From: Marsupella aquatica
Lineage: Eukaryota; Marchantiophyta
Assembly (NCBI GenBank): GCA_973895155.1
Contig: OZ316892.1
Coordinates: 23,064,001-23,128,000 of the forward strand
Direction: 5' to 3'
Length of the DNA stretch: 64,000 bases
How positions within the stretch are numbered: position 1 is the first letter of the stretch; every line of letters begins with the position of its first letter. Shown here piece by piece: positions 13,152 to 24,050 of this stretch. A model generated the notes under the pieces. The model had not been told where the DNA came from. It was given only the letters and a program-made list of their open reading frames with translations, and did not search any database. The translations under genes and the position numbers were made by a program.

Positions 13152-14620
13152 TGTGGCACAGCATGGAAAGACCGGTTAGCCTTCCTCACTCAAAAATTGC
13201 CCTAAACCAGGCCAACCCTTCACCCTTTGCATATGCAGGGTGCCCACCTCCACTTAGACCTTCACATTGCTGCAGCTTGTGGTCAAGTGCTGCTGCACCA
13301 AGCCCACTCCTGCCCCAGCCCGGGTCCTTGTATGTACCACCATTCAATGGATTTGTTTTTCTGGAGGGTGAAATGAATCAGCATGGACTACAGTTGGGCT
13401 TGGACAGGAGCTTGTGACACCTTCACCCGCCCTGGTTTGCCAAGGGGATTGGGCTGGCCTGTTTTAGGGGAATTTTTACTAGGGTAAGGCTGCAGCCACC
13501 AGGGATATTGGGTTAACTACAGCGGTTTGAATTAGCCCCACATGAGTCAAGGTGGCCAGTAAAATAGTTTGGGATCTAGGTTACAAAATTCGGAAGCTTG
13601 GGTACAGGTTAATGAAACGGTTTGTGAAGAAAATCACATTTTGAGATAATAGAGAATTGAACATTGAAAAGACAATTTTTACTTTTTACTTACTCTCCTC
13701 GTTTTGTTGGGGTAATATCGAGGGTGACAAAATCACATGGCCTGCACCGTCTGCGCCACTGACACCTGCACTGCCCTTCTGGACCGTACGCCTGTCAAGG
13801 GCCCAGTCTGGCCTCATCACTGGGTCGCATTTAAGGACCAGCCCAGTGTCCTTAAGCACCTCTTTAAAGAATATCATAAATGATGGTACGGTCCATCGCT
13901 TGGCGACAGTGGTCGGCCTTAAATGCCTGCAAAAGAAACTGCCGCTTTTGGGCAATTTGACCCCGTAGAGGTGGCCCACCACTCATTGTGAGGAGTGGGA
14001 TTATAATAGTACTATAAAGCGGGGGTTAATCATTTAACAAACGAATTAGGCAATAAAAACTGTTCACGAGAAAACATTGGGACTGCTGTTCACATTTATG
14101 GGAACGTTGGAATCACGGGGGACGGGACGGACGGGGCTGGAATCACGGGCAAGTGCTAATCAATAGCGGTGACCGGGTGGAGACGGTCGTCGTTCCGAGT
14201 GTTTGTCCTGCAAGGACGACCTAGAGCTTTTGACCGGCTGACCGACTGCCTGAGCTTCGACGCGCAGTCACGACCGTCGTAGATGGTATTCGAGTTTGTG
14301 TTCTACTGTGGGCGTTATTGTAAATTTTAAAATTGGATCGTTTGCTCACGACAGTGGTTGTATTCTCAAACGCCCTAAGGGGCATGTTAGAAGAAGTGAT
14401 ATATCATATCATAGTGAATAAAAAATCAAAACTGCGATAGAGGATCCCAGAGGGAAACTTGCGGCAGTTTGTGTCTTTTTGCTAAGGGGAAATGAATTGG
14501 CAGTTTATGTCTTTTGTTTATGATGAAGTGAATCTCCACATTTGATGCCAAATTGCCTATGTTATATTTGCTTTAGAAAACTTCCATGGCTAAGTTTCTT
14601 GTGGAACTGCCAAACCTAAA
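13152..14620. other. Intergenic DNA without a supported gene
   Basis: Open frames at 13163-13417 and 13657-13982 are short, lack domains and overlap on both strands. No repeat with clear ends was recognised. Confidence 0.4.
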
Positions 14621-14624
14621 TGGC

Positions 14625-14830
14625 TTATAGTCTTAGGTCTAGAGTGAAGACTATAGCCATAGTTAGGCTAACCGGAGCTGCAAAGTTGGTTAGGTTAGTC
14701 ATGCTACATCCTATGTACATATAAGCAGTTTGCTTGCAGAGAAAGAACTCAAGCTCATTGTTGTGGAGACACTTGAGAGATAATAAGAACTAGTGTTATG
14801 AAAACTTGGTATGACTAACAAGTCTAGAGA
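14625..14830 (+). repeat. Decayed Ty1/copia LTR fragment
   Basis: This stretch resembles the reverse complement of the copia LTR at 53693-54045. Shared segments include CTTAGGT followed by TCTAGAGT, then GGTTAGG before TTAGTCATG, then AACTCAAGCTCATTGTT before TTGAGAGATA. Both termini are missing, so it is a solo fragment. Confidence 0.5.
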
Positions 14831-15989
14831 GTAGTGAAACTCTTGTGTGTTCCTGTGGAGGGAGTTTCATTGGAGTTGAATCACGGTTCTCTTTGTGTCA
14901 ATTACATATTCGTTGGATTATCATATGTGCATATTGTCACAAGTATCATGTTTACCCAACAGATAGCATCCTGGTTTGGACAGCATTCTGCCGACATAGC
15001 ACTCTCAATTGGACAAAAGACTATCCCATCTTCAGAGGTCCTTCTTGAGCCCGCTTTGTCCCCCTTCTCTTTACTATTCTGCCTTGGTCATGCCTGGAGG
15101 ACTAGAAGTGCATGAAAGCCAGGCCGGAGTTGCAGCCCTGGTGAAAACGCATCCCCTTGCTGGAGCTAACTCCGTGTTGCCTTGCACACGCAGGAACGCA
15201 CGCGAAAGGATGCAGTAGTCACACCCTTTGCCTGCAGATGATCAGAATCGGCCAGGCCACAGGTCGGAGTGGAAATATGGGGGCGGGCTTTGGACTTCTT
15301 CTAAAGTGCCTTGTAAAGTGACTTTAGCACTCATGGCTATTGCACTGAAGTGTCACTTCTTGTTCTAAAGAGAGACTCCACTCCCAAAATCTGTTGATAA
15401 AATTTAAGTTAGTCCAATCCCTTAAAATGAAGGAGCCAAAGTGAATTCCATATATGTTATTTACTAATTAAGTATAAACAATTTCTCTCCACTGATAAGC
15501 TTGATAAGGGTGATTGGAAAGCCTAAAAAAATAATAGGCTTCTTGAAGATAGAAATATTTCTGATTTTAGTGGTCTGAACATTGACTTGCCAATGTTTGT
15601 ACAGTATTTAGTGGATTGCTGTATCTGTAGAGAAATTTCCTGATAAAAGTGAGGGCTCTAAATGGCCACTAAGGTGCACAACTGCCAGTCCCAGGTAGGT
15701 TGAACTGGTGCCCTTGTGTGTGTGTGTGAGGCAGGAAACACAGGAATGCAAGAGGTTGTGAGGCACCTGGTGCATAGGGGAGGACATGTCACACACACAT
15801 GCAAGGTCACAAAAAGGGAAATTCAATGCATGGGTACTTTGAAAGGGCAGATTGAGGGTTGATCACAACACCTCACCCAACCAAATTCAATGCTTAGACC
15901 AGCAGGTTAGATGATTTAAGTAAGTGTGCAGCATTGACCTGAATGATTTTAGGAGTCATTCGGATGCACTCCTCTGTAAGTAGTTCACC
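14831..15989. other. Intergenic DNA without a supported gene
   Basis: Short open frames at 14834-15218 show no domain. The region directly precedes the decayed LINE and may contain more of it, too diverged for me to recognise. Confidence 0.35.
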
Positions 15990-17576
15990 GGGGCTTTGGA
16001 TCATCCGGAGACGGAGTGGGTTAAACTCTTTGCTTCGAACCTGTGGTTGACAAAATGGAGAAACTACAGATCTGTACGCAGGAACCACTACTCTATGACA
16101 GATCTAATGCTACTAGGTTCACCACGATCTTTCGGGAAATTGTCTTACACTGCGCAACTCTGGGGCGCATGGGCACTTGCTCAAGGAAAACTTCATCTTC
16201 CACCCTGGAGTGGATGCTATCCTTGGACACTGGATATTGGAGGATCTGGTTTGATGCTCTCAGGATTTTTATGACCAGCCTGAGGCATCTATTGTGGCAG
16301 TGACCCGACTTTGCGGTTACTTAGAAATTAGGAAGGTAGGGAACTTTTGGTCCTTTGCTGCAAATGACTAGAGAAACTTGTATACAAGGTTGAACCAATT
16401 GAGAGGCCTTACCGACGGAGACCGAACCCTGTGCCTTGCACTGATCAGGGTGGTCCATGGATCTATTTTCCGTGGAAGCGAATTTGATACCCTCGCTTGT
16501 CAAATGGCAGTTGATTGACAAGGACACACGGATTCGACAGTTTTGCTTACCCAACTGGCAGGTATACAAAATGTTGAGGCCTAAAGGAATGGATCACCTC
16601 AGGCTGAATAGAATATGGGACGTGAGACATACTGATGAAGAATGGAGCAAGATTTACTTGATAATCTGGAGGCCAGATCTGTTCACCAGAGCAAAACCAT
16701 TTATATGGCGGGTTCTGGCACATGGGCTTTTCTCTGGATCCAGAGCAATGAGAATTGCCAAGTCAGATGGAATTTGCATTCTGTGGCCTGGGATTATTGA
16801 GACTGTCCCCCACCTCTTCACTAACTGCAGACACCCACAATGCTATTGGAGGGAAGCTCAGAGCTGGCTGAATGACACTATCATTCAACCACATCAGAAT
16901 TTGGTGGAATTAATCTCCAAGTTGTCACTTGGGAAGAGCCCTTGAAGCACACTTTGTTTCTTTCTGTTGTATCAGATCTTGTGGGCAATTTGGAATGCAC
17001 AAAATGATCAAATGTTCAATCTTTCCAAAAAAAGAGTTTTTGACCAGATACTTACCATTTTCTGAAACCTTGGATCACCTGACCGCAGTGGCGACTGCTA
17101 TTGGATTGAAGAATAACTCTTCAGAATTACACAGGCTAAACATATTCTAGTGCAGGAATAGATTAGGATTTTATGGAGCAGAGTGAGACGTCTGATCTCT
17201 GCCTGGTAAGGTTTATTAGGGTTAATTGTGCAAGAATTAGTTTACTTTCTTTGCTGCCTGTTAAAGTTAGTTAGGATTACCTGGGTCTGGGCGTTTGACT
17301 GCGTTCTACTTGCTTATACTAGATCCTGATGCAATCTTTGAAAGGTTACTACTTAGTTTTGTTGTTTGGTTACATCACTTTTGTTATCTCACTCCCTGAG
17401 TGTGCTAGGAGGTTCAGTGGACCAACTCTGTCTTACTAGTTGTCATGGGCCATGGTTGACTTTGACCTGCTGTGTGTCACTACCCTTGAAGGGCCCTTTT
17501 GCCTTTTGGCCTACTTCTTCCCCCAACCGTGGTGTTCACACGGAATAAATTTGAATTTGTTATAATAAAAAAGGTA
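15990..17576 (+). mobile_element. Decayed LINE (non-LTR retrotransposon), 3' portion
   Basis: The best preserved part, 16457-16945, reads as a reverse-transcriptase zinc-binding domain (zf-RVT). It has the pattern F-I-W-R-V-L-A-H-G-L-F then an IETVPHLFTNC segment with Cys, His and a following W, typical of the C-terminal end of plant LINE ORF2. After a frame change, about 16953-17065 continues with LWAIWNAQNDQMF, the usual tail of these proteins. Upstream (15996-16270), frames containing a W-x2-LF segment look like the linker between reverse transcriptase and this domain. The end, near TAATAAAAAA at 17569-17576, resembles a LINE poly(A) tail. Frameshifts and stops make it inactive. Confidence 0.7.
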
Positions 17577-18544
17577 CACTGTTTACCGTAGTTAGTGTTA
17601 CTAACACTAATTGTGTAGCTTGGAAAATTTCGAATCCCTCTTGAAATAGTCTTACTAACAGTAAATCTATATTAACACTAGTTGTGAGTGATTATTTATG
17701 GAGTGGCTATTGATACCAAAAATGTTGCATGAAAGCATGAATCTTGTTTGTAATAGAAGTCATACTACTTGGGTGTGAAAAATGTGAGTTGAAAATAGTA
17801 TGGAATTGGTTGAATTTTTGGACAATAGCATGGACAAAACATACATTAAATTGAGAGAGCCCAACTAAACCATGAGATTTACATTAATCAATCATTCATA
17901 AAACATTCTACTGTGTGTTTTCATAGGAATTATTGATATTTTTGCTATGTTAGTATGTTCCATAATTAGTGATATTTGAGCTCCAATACTCCTCTACTCA
18001 CATATTAGTGTTACTCACACTATTTATAGTGTCACACTATTCCCGTAGTAACACTAAATACGATAAATTAACAATGTAAGTCTGCAACATTGGTGCTTTG
18101 TCGTGAGGACCTGTTTCTTCTTTGTTTATAGACCATAGTCAAATTGCATCACTACCCACAATCAGAAAATAAAGGGTACCATGTGTATCCAGTCAAGCAA
18201 ATTTAATCCTTTATTTCTTGCATTCCACGTCTCCTCCAATCAGCCAATTAAATAAATGTATTTTCCCTTTGTGATGCATTATTATAGTCTTGGTATGTAT
18301 CTTGCATAAAATAAGAGGAGGACCCCCTTTCACCTAGCCTTGTCACGACTACCATATGAGGGAACTTAGGAGTGATAATTGAGAAATGAAATGAATTAAG
18401 TTTTCTCTAATGAATTGTGTGATATGGATCTTGAGCAAGGTAAGTGCATGAATGTCCAGGCCTATGAACATCTCCACCGGTGGGGGTATATATATTATAT
18501 TATATTTGGCTTTGAAAAACAATGCAAGTGTAGTTCACCAATGC
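17577..18544. other. AT-rich intergenic DNA
   Basis: No gene is supported. The motif (T)ACTAACACTA and its inverse recur several times between 17600 and 18060, suggesting a decayed inverted-repeat element, but I could not set borders. Confidence 0.35.
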
Positions 18545-18935
18545 TTAACACATAGATACATTCACAACAACAAACACATGATCAGCCATTTCATAAGTAG
18601 TAAACACACAAAGATACATGGTTCACCTCAGTTGAGGCTACGTCCATGGGAACAAACAAGAGTTTTATTGCACTCTAGGCCCGTCGGCCATACCTCGGTC
18701 CATACCAAGTCTTTGCAAGACAAGTTCTCCCTGTCTCTCAAATTGGCTCTATAACAATGAGTTTGACTTCCTCCTATCCAAGTAAGCACTGCTTGGGGGA
18801 TATAGTCCCGAATATAGTGTGGAACATGACTAACCTAACCAATTAACTAAAGTTAGCTCTAACTATGGTTACAAACTTTGTAACTCTAGACCTAAGAGTA
18901 AATGTCTGACATATAAAAAATATTCCTAGGATATT
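18545..18935 (-). repeat. Diverged Ty1/copia LTR
   Basis: The stretch matches the LTR at 53693-54045 in order: AGATACATGGTTCACCTC, GAGGCTACGTCCA, GGGAACA then AAGAG-TTTATTGCACTCTAGG, CGGCCATACC, and CCTAAGAGTAAAT near the end. The termini are eroded and no target duplication is visible. Confidence 0.6.
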
Positions 18936-20689
18936 CTCCATAGGCTGACATTGGCTAGTAATGAGAAACCTTAAAAATACCTTGACCTCAACTACACAAG
19001 ACGTTTAGATGTCTAGACACTACTCCTTTAGCCTACCCTGAGCCTACACGCAGTCGACTGGTGGAGACTACATTTTTTATCCAAACATCACATATGACGA
19101 TATAGCTACAGTGGGGATGCTCTAAAGACTTATACGTATTTTCCAAACCCTTTAACATGTGGACATAGCACTTTTACCTACCTTGATCACAACTCTAATT
19201 ATCACTCACCACACTGAATACATGGTGGCTGAACATAACATAAGGTCTCAAATCTGTGAAGCTCCTATAAATCACACATTTCATCAAGATGTTCCAAGGA
19301 ATTTGTGAAAACTTATGAAGAGCATAGACATGATTGTTTGTAATGCAGGTAACACCTTTCCTTTGTGAGAGCTAACATTTATCCAATTTAGAGTCAAGTT
19401 AATAAGGTCTATAGTCATTCTTTATATGAAAATGTCATGTTACTCTATGTAAGTAGTCAATTAGTTGATGCTTGGATGTACCTCAATGTTTGAGATCAAA
19501 ACTACATTGGACCTAACACTTTTTGATACCACAGAAAGTTAGCATTTATACAAATGAAAGATACTAATGTAGAGAAAGTGGGACAGGGTCACAGTTTGCC
19601 AAACCCGGTAGTAACATAGTACCAAACTATAATTGTGTATGTAAGTTAAAAGACAAATCGGTGTGTTAAAGGTGATTGGACTTTTTTTTATTTTTCCGTG
19701 TTAGCTCTAATAAGTTCTTGCCGCAAGCAGGAACCGGAGTTGAGAAAGGAATTTGGTCCAAGTGTGGCATAGAAGCCACTAAGGGGCCCCCAGCAATTGG
19801 AGGCTTGGGTGTGGGCATCTGGTGGGTGGGGGCTGGCCGGAGGTTTCATATGAGGCACAAGGCGAGAAAAATGGTTGAAACATAGAAAACATTGAAACTT
19901 AGAACATGATTTTAACCGCTAGTGTCACTCCAACCATGGTCATGTTTGAGTTCATTTTGAAGCCCTCAACAAGCCCCATGCAAAATCAATCCCCTAGATG
20001 TGTTCAGGTCTACATAAACAATATCATCCCAAGGAATTTTAGTGCCCATAAAATGGAAAAACTACGCGGCCTAGTAATCATGTTGGTGGGATGACCCTAA
20101 GAAGGATGGGGTTCCCACATTTATGTTCCCTTTCCCTCGTTCACACTTTGTAGGGCTCCCACAATTCCCCCTTCCCCTTCCTCACACCAAAGAAGGATTC
20201 CCACATTTCCCCCCTTCTTCACACAAGGAAAGGATTCCCACACTTTCTCCCATCCCCTTTCTTCATTTGTTGGGTTCCCACCCTTTTGCCTTTGTGCTCG
20301 CTTTGGATGAGTTTGCGGACTTTGATGGTACAAACATCCATTTTTTACCATCCCATAATGGTATTTTATGGGGGTTATTGAGAGAGCTTGCCGAGCTGAA
20401 CCATTAAGGTGTGACCCAATTGGCGTTGAAACTCGGACTGCCATATCTTGGTAATTTGAAGTCCGCTTTACAAACCATTTTAGGGCTACGATCAGGAAGA
20501 CCAAGGCTATCCAGATATTTTCTCATAAGTGGATTATAAGAAGGTTTTTTTTTTACAATTGGTGGGGCTCCCTCCTTTTGTAGCGGACTGATGGTGGCAA
20601 CCAAGAGGATTGAGGCCGATGGACATGACAAACTTGTCAGTTAGATATGATAAGTTGAGTGGGTAGATGCGATAGAGAAGGGGCTAATA
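18936..20689. other. Intergenic DNA without a supported gene
   Basis: Open frames near 20121-20631 exist on both strands over the same bases, lack domains, and follow a low-complexity CT-rich tract with repeated TTCCCAC words (20110-20290). They are not called as genes. Confidence 0.4.
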
Positions 20690-21800
20690 TCAAAGATTCA
20701 TTTAGTTATGATAAGGCAACGGGGAGTTTCATGTATTTGAAGACTTGCGCTAGACCTGATCTTGCCATGGCTATGCTAAGGTGAGCAGGTATATGTTGAA
20801 TCCAAGGAAAGTACATTGGGAAGCATTGAAGTGGATTATCAGGTACATGAAGGGTACCATGGATCATGGTCTTTTGTTTGATGCAAATGCAAAGAATGCT
20901 AGATCATTGATTGGCTATGTAGATTCTTACTATGGACAAGATCTGGATCGGAGGAGATCAACAACAAGGTATGTGTTCACACTTGATGGTGGATGTATAA
21001 GTTGGAGGTCTACTTTGCAAAAATTAGTTCACTCTACTACAAAAGGGGAATATGTTGCAATAGTGAAAGCAACAAAAGAAACCATTTGGTTGGATAGATT
21101 TATCACTGAGATGAGATTGTCAGAGGGGGATGTGAAGCTCCATTATGATAGTTCTCCATCTTTTACCATAACTTCCTGTTGAGGAATTATATAGGTTGTT
21201 GTATTACCCTCCCCTTGACCAAAGTCAAAAGGGATATTGTTAGGTATTCACTCTTAGGTCTTAGACCAACTTACAAAGGGGAATGTGAAGCTCCATTGTG
21301 AAAGTCCAAGTGTTCCTCAATGGGAAGTTCTCCATCATTGTGATAATTTCTCCACCTTGTTGTGAACCAGGTGACGGACAACAAAGTGCAGCATATTGAT
21401 GTCAGGTACCATTTTATCAGGAGGCTATGTTCAATAATTTATTTGAGCTAGTCAAAATTGATGGTAAACTCAACCCGGCTGATGCCTTTACTAAAGCGGG
21501 TATCAAAGTGATTCCTTTAGAGAGTTTCTCTAGACATCGTGACGTGTTGCAAGTTTTGCAATTGCATCACAAGTAGGTTGTTTTAACATTCATTGTAATT
21601 ACTAATATACATTCTTCCTCATTCCTATGTATTAGGCTATGGCTTAGTTCTAGTTTGCTCAAGTTAGAGAAGAACTTATTGCTGAGCGAAGTGAGGGAAT
21701 TGAACAGACAATAATCTTACTAGTTAATCTCGAACATAAGCTACTTTCAAGGGCTAGGGTCTAGAGTGAAGCCTCTAGAGTGTAACCCTATATAAGGACA
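20690..21800 (+). mobile_element. Decayed Ty1/copia element, RNase H tail
   Basis: 20781-21182 keeps the end of a copia polyprotein, with LNPRKVHWEALKWIIRYMKG and the RNase H-type segment from IGYVDSYYGQD through GCISWRSTLQKLVHSTTKGEY. The frame breaks at 21182. About 21365-21575 then contains the last part of the same polyprotein (KIDGKLNPADAFTKA, ESFSRHRDVLQVLQL). An LTR-like TGTTAGGTATTCACTCTTAGG at 21239 lies between the two pieces, so the copy is rearranged. The sequence after 21575 resembles the spacer before the 3' LTR of the copia element at 54083-55426. Confidence 0.75.
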
Positions 21801-22879
21801 AAGCTAGACTAAAAAATAAGGACAAAATTGGACTCTAAAGAAGGACAAATTACGTGAGGGTGAACAAAAATGGGGACAGGGCAAATATACTTGGGAGATG
21901 GCATAGAATTCCTTTTTGGGGAAGATATTTTTTAGTCTTCGTCTCTGTTTATGTTCAAGGAACTGGTAATCAGGCTAGTGTTGTCAATTGTCCGTTTGTG
22001 TGGAAGGCAAAAACAAAGGGCTATAGTATAAATAACCTGTTGACATGGTAAATGGCAACACATCCAAGTGAAAAGATGTACATTTTGCATTGTAAACAAC
22101 AAATGAGGGTCCATGTTTCACCCAACACTACAGGGACTAACATTTTAAGTGAACTGTTCTCAAAACGGAGGGATGTTGTAAATAGTAACCTACAATGTAC
22201 CTTAGAAGTAGAGGAATGGACCTTGGGATGCTAGAACAGAATTTCAAGAGTCTAGCTCACTCAAGAGATCTTCCATGAGGGGTATGCTCATTCTTAAGGG
22301 GAAACTGCAAGAAGGGGAAACTGCAAGAACTGAAAGCTCTGCTATAAGTGATGATAGATGAAAAGGTAAGCTCTCTTTGGAGCTAGGAGCCATCAGTTTC
22401 AAGCTCTAAGACATTGTTATAGTTTGACCACTTTTTGTACCGGGTGTGTGATTAAAGGGCTCTTTGATCACGAGATGGAACAGAGGTCTGCTTTGTATTT
22501 TCTATTGTCTCACTCTCATACTTTCTTGTATATTTGGAAATAAGGTGGTATTATTCCTGATGACCAAATCTGCCTGGTATTTCCTAGCATCTTGGTATGA
22601 TATGTCCTTGTCTAATTGGGAATATGCTATTCTTATTTGCGATTATTATTCTATGTGATACGGAGGGAGTTTTGGGATCCTATTAGTTCACTTCTTTAAG
22701 CCCTGCCCGGAAGTTTATTTTGTAGAATGGAAGCTCTTTATCAAGAGAAATTGTTGGGAGAGAATAGGGCAGAGAGTTAAATATACTCCACAGTCTAGAC
22801 CAGACAGCTCTGTTTAACTTGACTATGTGGTCACAATTATGGGTTATGACTATAAGCAACTGAAAGTTCTTCCATGTGG
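21801..22879. other. Intergenic DNA without a supported gene
   Basis: Only short, domain-free frames are present. A 16-bp direct repeat (AAGGGGAAACTGCAAG twice) sits near 22297-22330. Confidence 0.35.
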
Positions 22880-23757
22880 GGACTTATCCAAATGAGAGCC
22901 CCTGACATTCCATTTGGACAACTCCCTTCATGGAGACGTTACCCTACTCATTGGTTCAGTCAACCATAACTAGCAGCAAGACGAAAGCTTACAAATGAAA
23001 GCCCTAGGACATTCATTTTGGACAACTCCCTCCAGGGAGACCTTTACCTTACACATTGGTTAAGTCAACCATAGTCAGCGAGAAAATTGGAAGGACTCAA
23101 ATCAAAACCCTCAGGCCTTCAGCCCCGTCATTTTCAACACCTCCCTCTAGGAAGACCTTTACCCTGAGGCCCTTACCTGACATGTTGGTTCAGTCAACCA
23201 TGGTTAGCAAGCATGATGGAAGCACATTGGTTCACTCAACCATAGTTAACCAGCGAACTGGAAGAACTCAAATGAAAACCCTCAGGCCTTCAGCGCCGTC
23301 ATTTTGGACAGCTTCCTCTAGGAGGACCTTTACCCTGAGACCCTTACCTGACATATTGGTTAGCGAGCAAGATGGAAGCGCGTTGGTTCACTAAACCATA
23401 ATTAGCTAGCGAACTGGAAGAACTCAAATGAAAGCCCTCAGGCCTTCAGCACCGTCATTTTGGATAACCCCCTCTAAGAAGACCTTTACACTGAGACCTT
23501 TACCTGGCATGTTGGTTCAGTCAACCATGGTTAGTGAGCAAGATGGAAGCACGTTGATTCTCTCAACCATAGTTAACCAGCGAACTGGAAGAACTCAAAT
23601 GAAAGCCCTCAGGCCTACAGCGCCATCATTTTGGACAACTCCCTCTAGGAAGACCTTTACCCTGAGACCCTTACCTGACATGTTGGTTCAATCAACCATG
23701 GTTAGTGAGCAAAATAGAAGCACGTTGGTTCAGTTAACCATAGTTAGCTAGCGAGAT
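22880..23757 (+). repeat. Tandem repeat array, units of about 160-172 bp
   Basis: The block GGAAG(G/A)ACTCAAAT followed by AAA(A/G)CCCTCAGGCCT recurs near 23088, 23260, 23418 and 23588. Each is followed by a CGTCATTTT(G/C)GACA segment, an AGACCTTTACCCTGAG segment and a TTGGTTCAGTCAACCAT segment. Two more diverged, shorter units precede at about 22900-23080. Open frames run through the array only because the unit length is often a multiple of three; the peptides are repetitive and lack domains. It ends about 290 bp upstream of the RRM gene start codon. Confidence 0.8.
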
Positions 23758-24050
23758 GGAATCACAGACTGAAGTAACGACAGAAAACCGAAAAGGAAAG
23801 CAAAGGAAAGGAAAGCAAAGGAATGGGTCGACTGACGCACCGATTGATTAGGGTTGAGATCATTGAACGAAGGAGGGACGAGAAAACATCGAGAAAAGCC
23901 CACGTTTTCTGCATGAATGTCCACAGATCGATCGATCTACTATGCGACTAAGCTACGAAACGATAGCAGTCGACGTGTCGATCGAGGCCCGCGGCAGGAG
24001 TTACTGCCCCGTAATTTTTCAGACTCGATGGTGTGTTGAATTCGTCGCGC

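Noticed and set aside
20121-20504. 127-codon minus-strand open frame with an opposing plus-strand frame
   Set aside because: The sequence is a repetitive CT-rich tract; no domain is visible.
23056-23751. Repetitive open frames encoding TFTLRPLP-type repeats
   Set aside because: They are a by-product of the tandem array; unit length varies and phase breaks, so a repeat protein is unlikely.
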